A DNA stretch of 64,000 bases. Origin: Lientehia hominis (GTDB taxonomy: Bacteria; Bacillota; Clostridia; Lachnospirales; Lachnospiraceae). Both the position numbers and the translations under genes were made by a program. Location of the stretch: positions 186,001-250,000 of the forward strand of contig NZ_JAJNOR010000004.1 of assembly GCF_021044755.1 (NCBI RefSeq), written 5' to 3'. The notes below the pieces were generated by a model. That model did not search any database. It was not told the DNA's origin and was given only the letters and a program-made list of their open reading frames with translations. Shown here one piece after another: positions 40,325 through 48,431 of this stretch; position 1 is the stretch's first letter, and each line of letters opens with the position of its first letter.

Positions 40325-41239
40325 ATGGGACAAGAGAGCTGGGGGAGAAGAGTCTGGAGGCTTATTTATCCGGGACTGACGTATTTTGGCGTCTGCTTCA
40401 TCGTAGAGGCAATTGCGGCGGTGTTCATCGCCATGTCGACGCTGCCGGGGTATAGTCCCAATAATTTGAACAACCAGATGGAGATCATCAACGAGATGAT
40501 GAACAGGACGCTGTCCGTCGCGTTGGAGCTGCAGGTACTGGCCGCGGCCATATCACTTCCGGTTCTCATGCTTTATTACCGGATGGACAGAAAAGCCGAC
40601 TTGAAGAAGGGAAGCGTCCGCCGCTTTGCGTCAGTGCCGTCCTGGCAGTATCTTCTGATCGTCGTTTTAGGGGTGGCCACCTGCCTGGCGGGAAATAATC
40701 TGATAACCGCCAGCGGCCTTTATAACGTTTCGGATACGTATGACGCGATATCCGAGATCATGTATGGGGGGAAGCTGGCCCTGGAATTCATCGGGCTGGG
40801 AGTCATCATTCCCATTGTGGAAGAACTGATCTTCCGTGGACTCATATACAGACGTTTGAGAGAATATCTGAATATCGGACCAGCGGCAGTCCTCTGTTCT
40901 CTGATATTTGCGTTTTACCACGGCAATTTGGTACAGGGCGTATATGCGTTCTGCCTGGGACTTTTGTTCATTTACACGTATGAGCGTTTTCATAACATGC
41001 TTGCTCCAATCCTTTTCCATATGGCGGCCAACCTTTTTTCAGTGGCCGTGTCGGAGTTGGGATTTCTCGACAATATGTACCGGTCGGCAGGGAAGTTTTG
41101 GGGAGGAACCGTTATATCCTGCCTTGTGCTGATCCTGATGGTATACTTGATAGAGCGCCATGTCCATTCTGAGGAAATTGCGGTAAAGGACTCAGAAAAT
41201 GCGGCAGCGGGAGACAGCGGAGAAACAGGACAGGAATAG
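40325..41239 (+). CDS. CPBP family intramembrane metalloprotease
   Basis: This 304-aa protein has about eight membrane segments and the CPBP/Abi motifs: EELIFRGLIYRRL (motif 1, Glu-Glu and Arg), FAFYHGN (motif 2) and FHMAANLFS (motif 3). The family includes CAAX-type proteases and bacteriocin-immunity or maturation proteins. It is placed at the end of the carAB operon with only 3 nt between them; no functional link to carbamoyl phosphate is known. The acidic C-terminal tail is cytoplasmic. A terminator follows. Confidence 0.9.
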   Translation: MGQESWGRRVWRLIYPGLTYFGVCFIVEAIAAVFIAMSTLPGYSPNNLNNQMEIINEMMNRTLSVALELQVLAAAISLPVLMLYYRMDRKADLKKGSVRRFASVPSWQYLLIVVLGVATCLAGNNLITASGLYNVSDTYDAISEIMYGGKLALEFIGLGVIIPIVEELIFRGLIYRRLREYLNIGPAAVLCSLIFAFYHGNLVQGVYAFCLGLLFIYTYERFHNMLAPILFHMAANLFSVAVSELGFLDNMYRSAGKFWGGTVISCLVLILMVYLIERHVHSEEIAVKDSENAAAGDSGETGQE

Positions 41240-41252
41240 AATATCAGATCTG

Positions 41253-41287
41253 AAAAAAGGCGCCTGCATTTTGCAGACGCCTTTTAA
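41253..41287 (+). terminator. Terminator after the CPBP gene
   Basis: AAAAGGCG and CGCCTTTT with an inner CTGCA/TGCAG stem make the hairpin, with A and T runs on the two sides. Confidence 0.85.
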
Positions 41288-41327
41288 TTTCTGATTTTAC
41301 TTATAGAGAACATTGCTTCAGCCGTGA

Positions 41328-42035
41328 TCAAAGCTTATTCTTATAGCTGTACAGCTTCTTTGATTTGGTTTTCTCCTTCGCCGCCCTCGCGGAAGCTCTC
41401 GTCATCTCTGGCTGATATACGAAAAAATAAAGGACGATGGCAAGCACGATCGCTCCAAGTCCGTCCAGCACCGAGTGCTGTTTCAGGAAAACTGTGGACA
41501 GACAAATGGAAATAGTGATCAGGGTGGTTACAGGGCGAATCCATTTATGCTTCTGAGAAACAGGGCTGTTCCACCATGCCAGATTGATGCCGAGTGAGGC
41601 AAATACATGAATGCTTGGAAATACGTTAGTTGATGTATCAGTTTTGTACAACATGACGATTAGCTTCGAAAACAGATTTTTCTCCGGATTTACAGGAGGA
41701 CGCATGGTCTGGCCGTTGGGAAACAGAGTACAGATGGCGAGACAGACAGTCATTCCAATGAAGAGAAACGCGGTCATACGGTAAAATTCTTTTTTCGGCC
41801 GTTTCAGCAGGAAATAGGTCACAGAACCTGCCACGAAAATGAACCAGAATAAATAGGGTATGATGAAATACTCATTAAACGGAATAAGGTCGTCAAATGC
41901 TATATGAATATTGGTGAACTGGGTTCCTACGGTCACGTGCTTTTCAAGCCAGAAAAACCATGGGAAATAGATAAAAACGTAAAGGAGAACCCAGGACTGA
42001 CGATAATTGCTGAAGAAATTCTTGATTGCTTTCAC
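41328..42035 (-). CDS. PAP2-family membrane phosphatase
   Basis: This 235-aa protein has five to six membrane segments. The PAP2 signature is PSIHVFASLG (motif 2, compare PSGH) and LKQHSVLDGLGA (motif 3, His and Asp). Enzymes of this type remove phosphate from lipid phosphates such as phosphatidic acid or undecaprenyl diphosphate. The gene is 140 bp downstream of a diacylglycerol-kinase-like gene read in the same direction, so the pair may cycle lipid phosphates. A GTG start is preceded by GGAAGG. Confidence 0.85.
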   Translation of the reverse strand: MKAIKNFFSNYRQSWVLLYVFIYFPWFFWLEKHVTVGTQFTNIHIAFDDLIPFNEYFIIPYLFWFIFVAGSVTYFLLKRPKKEFYRMTAFLFIGMTVCLAICTLFPNGQTMRPPVNPEKNLFSKLIVMLYKTDTSTNVFPSIHVFASLGINLAWWNSPVSQKHKWIRPVTTLITISICLSTVFLKQHSVLDGLGAIVLAIVLYFFVYQPEMTRASARAAKEKTKSKKLYSYKNKL

Positions 42036-42173
42036 ACGAATCGCCTTCCTTCCCCCCCTTGCAGGGCATACTGCTAGCCTTTAATAATTTTCATGTGATT
42101 ATAACACGGTTTGCCGGGGATGGCAAGTGAATTCATAAAATCTTTAAGAACAATTCTGAATAATTACCGCAAA

Positions 42174-43109
42174 TTAACACAAAAAACGTATTTTCTTTTC
42201 AACACAACGGACAGATATATCCGTCTGACCATGACAGGACTCTCCGTCGGCATGAACTAACAGAGGCTCTTCCGTATGGATGGCTGCTTCCCGGCAGGCG
42301 TAGGTCCGTACACCGTTGCAGCAGACATGTCGGCCGGCCAGAGAAGCAAGCAGCAGGAGCGTCAGCCGCAGACGAGAAACGCCGGATACGACACAGAGTT
42401 CCAGATAACCGTCACAGGGATCGGCTTTGGGGGCGAAACGGAAACCGCCGCCTTCAAACTTCTGAATGTGGGAAGAGATAAACCGGATTTTCTTCAGATT
42501 TATTTTTTTCACTCCGTCCAGAAGCAGATAACCATTGGTGCTTTTACAGAGGACTATTCGCTTGATTCCGATGAATAAATAGATAAGCTTTCCCATATGA
42601 AGCTGGTTGAATGCTTTCTTTAGTTTAGTGGTAAATAAATTCTGGCAGACATCTGCGTCGTAGCCAATGCCGCTGCTCACGATGAAACGCCTGTGAGCGG
42701 GATGATCCGACATATAGGATAAGATACCATAGTCGAGATAACGGCAGTTTTCGGATTTTAAGAGCTGATTCATGGCTTTTTCCGGGTTCCTCGAGAGCCG
42801 CATGCCTCTGGAAAAATCGTTTCCCGATCCGGAGGGGATATATCCCAGTGTCACCGGAGAGGAAAGGGAAATGCCGTTCAGTACTTCGTTCAAGGTACCG
42901 TCACCTCCCAGGGCGACAATGGTTTTAGATGAGGGATCCTGATGCCTTGGCGAAGTGAGCTCCGCCGCCAATTCAGTCGCGTGTCCCGTATGCTCAGTTA
43001 GATAAGCTTCGTAGGGAATTTTTTCTTTTTCCAGCCGTTCCTTCAGCTTATTCCAAATACTCAGCCCCCTGCCGGAGCGGGCGTTGGGATTTACGATAAA
43101 ATAATACAT
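42174..43109 (-). CDS. Diacylglycerol/lipid kinase (DagK/YegS type)
   Basis: This 311-aa protein has the nucleotide-binding GGDGTLNEVLNG at about residues 68-79, and the N-terminal NPNARSGRG. GYIPSGSGNDFSRG and APKADPCDGYLEL complete the DAGK catalytic pattern. It phosphorylates diacylglycerol or related lipids with ATP. AGGAGG precedes the ATG. It is read leftward toward the PAP2 gene. Substrate is not decided by the sequence. Confidence 0.92.
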   Translation of the reverse strand: MYYFIVNPNARSGRGLSIWNKLKERLEKEKIPYEAYLTEHTGHATELAAELTSPRHQDPSSKTIVALGGDGTLNEVLNGISLSSPVTLGYIPSGSGNDFSRGMRLSRNPEKAMNQLLKSENCRYLDYGILSYMSDHPAHRRFIVSSGIGYDADVCQNLFTTKLKKAFNQLHMGKLIYLFIGIKRIVLCKSTNGYLLLDGVKKINLKKIRFISSHIQKFEGGGFRFAPKADPCDGYLELCVVSGVSRLRLTLLLLASLAGRHVCCNGVRTYACREAAIHTEEPLLVHADGESCHGQTDISVRCVEKKIRFLC

Positions 43110-43227
43110 AACGATCCTCCTGGAGTCCGGCTGTTCCGGGCTGCCTTCCGAAATTACTTTTATTATAACATAAGGAACAGAGAGGATACAAAGAAAAATT
43201 TTATAAATAAAAAGTGTGGAAAAAGTC

Positions 43228-43256
43228 TTGACAATTTGGACAATAAAAGGTATACT
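43228..43256 (+). promoter_or_regulatory. Promoter of the tRNA-Val/tRNA-Met pair
   Basis: TTGACA, a 17-nt spacer and TATACT form a near-consensus sigma-A promoter about 45 bp before tRNA-Val. Confidence 0.85.
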
Positions 43257-43301
43257 ACCTAGGCAGTCAAAAATGAAGAATGTGGTTTTTTACTGCGGTC
43301 G

Positions 43302-43374
43302 GGGATCTTAGCTCAGCTGGGAGAGCATCTGCCTTACAAGCAGAGGGTCATAGGTTCGAGCCCTATAGGTCCCA
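43302..43374 (+). tRNA. tRNA-Val(TAC)
   Basis: The acceptor GGGATCT/AGGTCCC with discriminator A, the anticodon stem CTGCC/AGCAG region with TAC, and the T loop TTCGAGC are all in place. It is followed 4 nt later by tRNA-Met. Confidence 0.95.
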
Positions 43375-43378
43375 TTAT

Positions 43379-43452
43379 GGCGGAATAGCTCAGTTGGCTA
43401 GAGCACACGGTTCATACCCGTGGTGTCGAGAGTTCAAATCTCCCTTCCGCTA
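43379..43452 (+). tRNA. tRNA-Met(CAT)
   Basis: The acceptor GGCGGAA/TTCCGCT, the anticodon stem CACGG/CCGTG with loop TTCATAC (CAT) and the T loop TTCAAAT are present. It might also be read as tRNA-Ile2 if modified. A terminator follows directly. Confidence 0.92.
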
Positions 43453-43456
43453 CTTT

Positions 43457-43486
43457 AAAACCCTTGTGTGTTCAAGGGTTTTTATT
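43457..43486 (+). terminator. Terminator after tRNA-Val/tRNA-Met
   Basis: AAAACCCTTG pairs with CAAGGGTTTT across TGTGTT, followed by a T run. Confidence 0.9.
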
Positions 43487-43514
43487 TTATGTATATTCTT
43501 TTGTTAGGTAATAT

Positions 43515-43547
43515 TAAAAAAAGCCTGCGGTGCTTCCGCAGGCTTTT
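43515..43547 (-). terminator. Terminator downstream of the 200-aa unknown gene
   Basis: AGCCTGCGG/CCGCAGGCT with a 5-nt loop is flanked by a long T run on the minus strand. It serves the leftward gene at 43592-44194. Confidence 0.85.
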
Positions 43548-43591
43548 CCGTATGAATATTGAATATTCTGTCAGCTTATTTCGTCCGGGGT

Positions 43592-44194
43592 CTAAAGAAT
43601 CTGTATGCTGTATGCCGTGGTCTGCGGAGGGATACTCGCAGTCTGGAAATTAGCGTGGGTGATTCTGACCAGCTGGCCGGGACGAAGAGCACTGAGCTTA
43701 ACTGGCCGTCCGGCACGGTTGGTTATGGGAGTAGAGTCCGATACTACGAATCTGGTCTGACTGTTGATGTTCCAGGGGTTCCCCGTTAAAAGCATATTGT
43801 TTCGTACATCGACAAAAATGACTCGGTCGGTCGTGGTGACCGAGGGCACTTGAGACATTCCCTGAACAATGATCAAAAAGGCATTTGACTGGGGCGGTAT
43901 GCTTCTGGTCATGCGAGCCGAAAATATGGCGCTCACCCACATTCCCGGCTGTATGCAGCATATGCACATGTTTTGGCCGAATGAGTCCAGGATGACGGTA
44001 TTGCCTGTAAGGTTCAGCCTGATAGTTTGGATGGAAGTCATATTGTTTGCTTCCGGTACAGAGTAGGAAACCTCGATGCTGCCGCTGGAATTATCGAGGC
44101 AAGAAGTATCTTCAACTAAAGCGTTATCTATACGCATAATGTTTCCCTGTTGGACTAAGGCTCCACGAGGATCGTCATTCATATATTTTTCCAT
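43592..44194 (-). CDS. Uncharacterised protein with an internal repeat
   Basis: This 200-aa beta-rich soluble protein has no signal peptide. Two segments look like diverged copies: IQPGMWVSAIFSARMTRSIP with PPQSNAFLIIV, and LRPGQLVRITHANFQTASIP with PPQTTAYSIQI. Each copy ends in a PPQ-x2-AF/Y strand motif. The N terminus contains a ...DNALVEDTSCLD stretch. I do not recognise the family. The start may be the ATG four codons downstream. It is an independent unit with its own terminator. Confidence 0.7.
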   Translation of the reverse strand: MEKYMNDDPRGALVQQGNIMRIDNALVEDTSCLDNSSGSIEVSYSVPEANNMTSIQTIRLNLTGNTVILDSFGQNMCICCIQPGMWVSAIFSARMTRSIPPQSNAFLIIVQGMSQVPSVTTTDRVIFVDVRNNMLLTGNPWNINSQTRFVVSDSTPITNRAGRPVKLSALRPGQLVRITHANFQTASIPPQTTAYSIQIL

Positions 44195-44295
44195 TGAAAT
44201 TGATTTGTTCTATACTATGCAGCCTGCGTGAAAAAGTGAAAGCCTCCGGACAGACCAAAACATATAGGGGATTGATAAGAAGACAGTTCAGGTCA

Positions 44296-44940
44296 TCAGA
44301 TGCCGGAGGAAACGGAAAACTCCGGGATACCAGTGGAATAAGGGGCTATGTCATACTGCTGAAAGTAGATCACGAGACCGCTTGGCTGCAGATAAAAACT
44401 GTTTGGATTAAACGTATTCTGGATAAGGGAGCTGTAATCGTCAAAATAAGAGCCGGGGGTGATTTTTAGGCGTTTTTCGACCTGATTATCCAGATTCTTC
44501 TGCAGCCTGTACAGAGAAACAAAGCTCAAGGGATAAAAATCATTCAGCCTCAGCTGCATGCCGGTATTAAAATTCCATGTGTCTGATGTTCTGGTCGTCT
44601 CTCCGTGTGCTCCGCCCATGTAAAGATAGGTGTCCATATAAAGGCTGGTCAGACAGCCAGTATTAAAAGTAATCTCATAGGTGACATCGAAGGTATAGCT
44701 GTTAAAAGGCGGTGAGTTGGAGGGAATGTACTTTGCATTTTCAGCTGCCTGTTTATAAAGAACAGTCCGGCAGTGTTTTTCTGCTTTTTTTGCGGCTTGT
44801 GCATAATATTCATTTATAGCCTGAGCAGCAGCTTCATTGCATGTGGTAACAAAAGAAGGGTAATGGATCTGATAAATGAATACGGGAATCTGTCCGAGAT
44901 ACATGGAATCCTTTAGGGTCATTTGTTCTATAGTCTGCAT
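44296..44940 (-). CDS. DUF4163/DUF3298-type protein, PdaC/RsiV-like
   Basis: This 214-aa protein starts at the ATG at 44940 behind AGGGG. The early segment YPSFVTTCNEAAAQAINEYY and the later YLYMGGAHGETTRTSDTWNF, LRLNDFYPL and YFQQYDIAPYSTGIPEF match the DUF3298 beta domain. That domain is found in the anti-sigma factor RsiV and the deacetylase PdaC of Bacillus. Here it stands alone, without a membrane anchor or signal peptide. Binding of a peptidoglycan or lysozyme-like ligand is possible but unproven. Confidence 0.8.
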   Translation of the reverse strand: MQTIEQMTLKDSMYLGQIPVFIYQIHYPSFVTTCNEAAAQAINEYYAQAAKKAEKHCRTVLYKQAAENAKYIPSNSPPFNSYTFDVTYEITFNTGCLTSLYMDTYLYMGGAHGETTRTSDTWNFNTGMQLRLNDFYPLSFVSLYRLQKNLDNQVEKRLKITPGSYFDDYSSLIQNTFNPNSFYLQPSGLVIYFQQYDIAPYSTGIPEFSVSSGI

Positions 44941-44999
44941 AATAGCCCCTGAATAAAACGTTATTATATTATATTCCCGCTTTGTGTAAGCAGTCATTT

Positions 45000-45683
45000 T
45001 TAATAAGCTCCGATCAAGCTCCGGTTCAGCACCAGCAGAAGTTCTGGACCGTTACGATTTCGGTTCGCTGGCGATGCAGGGGCCGCTTTATCCCCGCTCC
45101 GGAAGTACCGCTCACATGTCAACAGGAAATCCAAATGATTTCCCGTCTCCCGTTCCCTCAGAAACGGAATCGGATGTTCCGATTCTGCCTCCCTCCTCCC
45201 GGAGAACACCGGCCGCTGCCCTGCGGTGCTCACCTTTAGGCCGGCCCGGACTCTCTCTGCCGGTGCCTTTCCTGCCGCGCTGTACCGGACAAATTTCATT
45301 TTTTAGATTCCAGAAAAGGATTGGATATCCCCACGGCCCGCGCGCCTTACAGCAGCGGGTAGCGGTGGGCCGCCTCAATGGCTTTTAGAACAAACGAAAG
45401 CTTATTTCGGTGCGGGAAACGGACTTCCTCCTGTCCCCTCTGATTTGCAAAGATAAGTTTGTTTGAAAGGTATACCTTGCTGCACGAGGTGGCCTGCCCG
45501 GAGGGCATGTATTTAGGGGTGCCCTTGGGTATAATTATATAGCAACGGTAAACTATAATATGAAATGGGCTGTTTGACATTTGGACAGTGAGAGATTAGA
45601 ATGAAAGAAAACTTAACGGCGCCGATTTGCGTTCGGCCGGTAAGTGGTACTTGGCTGTTTTTAAATTTATAGGAGAATATAGG
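45000..45683. other. Long stretch without a convincing gene
   Basis: The part 45000-45400 is GC-rich with an inverted repeat near 45165 (GGAATCGGA and TCCGATTC). A 99-aa minus-strand frame reads as low-complexity basic sequence without a ribosome site and is not accepted. The part 45520-45680 is AT-rich with TATAAT-like elements (45530, 45554) that probably form the promoter of the acetyltransferase gene. Confidence 0.5.
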
Positions 45684-46319
45684 ATGATAACCATAAGAAA
45701 TGAAAAAGAAGCGGATTATAATATTGTAGAGGAAATTACAAGGAAAGCATTTTATAATCTTTATGTTCCGGGATGCGTGGAGCATTATCTGGTCCATATC
45801 ATGCGCCGGCATGAGGATTTCATACCAGAGCTGGATTTTGTGATTGAGCTTGATGGTCAGGTGATTGGAAATATCATGTATACGAAAGCCAAGCTGACAG
45901 ATGAGTCCGGGATGGAAAAAGAAATCCTTACCTTTGGGCCTGTTTGTATTGCACCTGAGCATCAGAGAAAGGGTTATGGAAAGATCCTCATGGAATATTC
46001 GTTTAAACAGGCGGTTTCGCTTGGCTATGATGTGATTGTTATACTTGGAAGTCCGGCAAATTATGTAAGCCGTGGATTTGTGAGCTGTAAGAAACACAAT
46101 GTCTGTATGGAAAATGGAAAATATCCGGCGGCGATGATGGTGAAAGAGCTTGTTCCCGGCGCTTTGGACGGAAAAAGATGGTGTTACCATGACAGTCCTG
46201 TAATGGCGATCACTGAGGAAGAAGCACAGAAATATGATGATACTCTGGAAAAAATGGAGAAGAAGCATTTGCCGAGTCAGGAAGAATTCTATATTATGAG
46301 CCAATCATTTCTTGAGTGA
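45684..46319 (+). CDS. GNAT family N-acetyltransferase
   Basis: This 211-aa protein starts at the ATG at 45684 (AGGAGAATATAGG upstream). The GNAT core is clear. ITIRNEKEADYNIVEEITRKAF opens the fold, and GPVCIAPEHQRKGYGKILME holds the acetyl-CoA loop (QRKGYG). The strand DVIVILGSPANYVSRGFVSC follows. The C-terminal part (AMMVKELVPGALDGK) is typical of the YhbS-like branch. The acceptor substrate is unknown. Downstream is a decayed region with two pseudogenes. Confidence 0.92.
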   Translation: MITIRNEKEADYNIVEEITRKAFYNLYVPGCVEHYLVHIMRRHEDFIPELDFVIELDGQVIGNIMYTKAKLTDESGMEKEILTFGPVCIAPEHQRKGYGKILMEYSFKQAVSLGYDVIVILGSPANYVSRGFVSCKKHNVCMENGKYPAAMMVKELVPGALDGKRWCYHDSPVMAITEEEAQKYDDTLEKMEKKHLPSQEEFYIMSQSFLE

Positions 46320-46353
46320 GATGTAAGGCAATAATGTTATGAACGATGAATGA

Positions 46354-46516
46354 AAGATTAAAATCTATTCGTTTACGGTGGACTGCAGGGAGTCGCTTGA
46401 ACTGGCAAAATTTTATGGGGAATTGCTCAAGTGGGAGATTTGCCGGGAGATCCAGACGCTCAGCAGCAGATGCACAGTTTTCCGATGGATGGAGAGTTCC
46501 CATTTTACGCTGTTAT
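46354..46516 (+). pseudogene. VOC/glyoxalase-family gene fragment
   Basis: The frame reads IYSFTVDCRESLELAKFYGE, then LLKWEICREIQ, the beginning of a vicinal-oxygen-chelate domain, and then runs into unrelated residues and stops after about 50 codons. No start codon serves it and the rest of the domain is missing. Confidence 0.6.
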
Positions 46517-46567
46517 AGAAGTCTATGTATTGAAGACTGACCGTATATAGACAATGGATAAATAACG

Positions 46568-47167
46568 AACGAAAAGACAGGACAGGAAACCAATTCTGAT
46601 TTTCTTAATGATGAGATCCGTTCTTTATAAGAAATAATTGAATCATTGCAAAAGGATGTGGACAAATATGCTTCGGATGTTCAACCGTTAGAATCACGGG
46701 TAGCAGAATTAGAGTCTGTCAACGACGACATAGCTTAGAACCTCAGCACCGCTCGGGATACTATAGATAAGAAACAGAAGAAGCTGGAATCTGCGGAAGC
46801 CAGAATAGGTGAGTTATCCGTTTTAGAGAATCAGCAAAGCGAGATTGATGAACTAAATGTTCAGGAAGAGTCCCTGCAGCAAGAAAACAACGAGCTAAGA
46901 GGATAAATAAGCAGCTTGAAGGCGTCTCAGGCTCCGGCACGCAGTTCCGGTTCTAATACTTTTCGCAAGAGGATGACGAGATTCCTAGAGGAGCAATCGT
47001 ATATTGGACGCCGGGAGGAGAAGTGTATCATTCAACATCGAATTGTTCAACGTTAAAAGTGGTCAAAGGCAGCGGCAAAAGCAGAGGCTGTAAGGTCTGG
47101 TATTCGCAGCCCAAGAGACATTTGAAGGTAATCGACGTTCGACCAAATCTGTCGGAATCAGGTTTTT
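46568..47167 (+). pseudogene. Coiled-coil protein gene broken by stops and a frameshift
   Basis: One frame shows continuous coiled-coil coding (ESLQKDVDKYASDVQPLESR, VAELESVNDD, KKQKKLESAEARIGELSVLE) but contains in-frame stops at 46628 (TAA), 46736 (TAG) and 46904 (TAA). After a frameshift near 46970 the conserved tail IPRGAIVYWTPGGEVYHSTS, NCSTLKVVKGSGKSRGCKVW follows. That tail is a Cys-containing domain common at the C terminus of Lachnospiraceae surface proteins. The gene is dead. It indicates loss of a larger secreted or membrane protein. Confidence 0.65.
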
Positions 47168-47438
47168 TAATATTCATAAGCTTAAAAATATAAAAAAATA
47201 TAAATTCTATAACATGAAATTGCAATGTCTGCATTTGTCTATTCGACATATCAATAGAGGAAAAATATAAAAATTATTTACAAATATACAAAAAAATAAT
47301 ATATTATAAATATAATATTCGGATTAATTTGCTTTTGGATATAATATAGTGTGTTTTTGCGGGAGGAGGGAAATGTCAATGGGAATTTAGACGAATCTTG
47401 ATCATACTGGAGAAATTTTTATTTGTGGAGGGCGATAT

Positions 47439-47498
47439 ATGAAAAGGACAATTAGTTTGATTTTATCTTTATGTATTGGGGAATGGGCCCTTTATTAA
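47439..47498 (+). pseudogene. Signal-peptide remnant (19 codons)
   Basis: A good GTGGAGGG site precedes MKRTISLILSLCIGEWALY and a stop. It looks like the start of an exported protein whose body has been lost. Confidence 0.4.
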
Positions 47499-47534
47499 GA
47501 CATCGATACGATCAATATTTTTATTGGGAAGGAT

Positions 47535-48131
47535 ATGAACCACTTTTATATTATGATAAATAAGAGAATAGTAATTAGCGGTTTGGCTCTTCTGATATTA
47601 TTGTTCAGCGGTTGTACGTTAAAAAATAATATAACGGAAACAGAAAGTAATTCTATGTCAGAAGAAAACAAAGAATTTGATGATTGGGATGGCGACTACT
47701 ATACTGAAAAATGGATACGTCCTTGTAAATTCTATGTGCCTACTCCAATGCCGGAAGAAAGATGGAATATGGAAAAATCGAAAACTTATTCATTGAATGG
47801 AGATACTTTTACTGTTATTAATCCATTTTCAGACGATGATCCGGCATACCAGGACCATAAGTATATAGGGACTCGAGATTATGAAACCTATATTTTGGAC
47901 AAGCCGCTTATAGAAAAAATCCAAGAAGAATTGATTGGAAGTATTATTTGTCCGGATGAAGATTTATCATATTTTGATGACTTGGATTTTGACCTGATGG
48001 ACTATGTAGATAACAAGAGCTTGGTTTTTCATACGAGTGACGGAAAAATCAGTGAGTGTTGGGTAGATGCGGGCAATGACGAAATTATTGTAATCAATAA
48101 ATTGATTATATCTTTGAGAAAAAAATCTTAA
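47535..48131 (+). CDS. Hypothetical lipoprotein
   Basis: This 198-aa protein has a lipoprotein signal (RIVISGLALLILLFSGC, Cys near 27 from the first ATG) and an acidic mature part. It contains DDWDGDYYTEKWIRP, MPEERWNMEKSKTYSLNGD, and EDLSYFDDLDFDLMDYVDN. No family is recognised. The first ATG has a close GGGAAGG; the ATG at 47553 is possible. The surrounding AT-rich, gene-poor DNA with pseudogenes suggests recent acquisition. Confidence 0.75.
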   Translation: MNHFYIMINKRIVISGLALLILLFSGCTLKNNITETESNSMSEENKEFDDWDGDYYTEKWIRPCKFYVPTPMPEERWNMEKSKTYSLNGDTFTVINPFSDDDPAYQDHKYIGTRDYETYILDKPLIEKIQEELIGSIICPDEDLSYFDDLDFDLMDYVDNKSLVFHTSDGKISECWVDAGNDEIIVINKLIISLRKKS

Positions 48132-48152
48132 ACAGCAACAAAATCAAGACGG

Positions 48153-48183
48153 GCCTTCAGACAATTGAAGGCTCATCTTTTTT
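48153..48183 (+). terminator. Terminator after the lipoprotein gene
   Basis: GCCTTCA/TGAAGGC with a 6-nt loop is followed by TCATCTTTTTT. Confidence 0.8.
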
Positions 48184-48246
48184 AATATAGTAGCTTTACA
48201 GGCGATTTTATTGGATGGACATGTTTGCTTTTTGATTAACCACATC

Positions 48247-48274
48247 AAAAAAACCCTTAATCTACAAGGGTTTT
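48247..48274 (-). terminator. Terminator after tRNA-Gly
   Basis: On the minus strand AAACCCTT pairs with AAGGGTTT and is followed by a T run. Confidence 0.8.
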
Positions 48275-48278
48275 CAAG

Positions 48279-48349
48279 AGCGGATGACGGGAATCGAACC
48301 CGCCTATCCAGCTTGGGAAGCTGGTGTTCTACCAATGAACTACATCCGC
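48279..48349 (-). tRNA. tRNA-Gly(TCC)
   Basis: On the minus strand the acceptor GCGGATG/CATCCGC, the anticodon stem CCAGC/GCTGG with loop TTCCCAA (TCC) and the T loop TTCGATT are all canonical. Confidence 0.94.
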
Positions 48350-48431
48350 GCGCAAGAACATTATACCGGTTATGGCTTAAATAGTCAAGCGCTGAAATAT
48401 AAAATTTCCTGTGAGTCCCATTCTTTCCGTT

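Noticed and set aside
45000..45299. 99-aa minus-strand frame
   Set aside because: No ribosome site, low-complexity basic sequence and no partner genes; GC-rich DNA opens such frames by chance.
46628..46906. Stop-codon recoding in the coiled-coil gene
   Set aside because: Both TAA and TAG are involved, a frameshift is also needed, and no suppressor tRNA was seen; decay explains it better.
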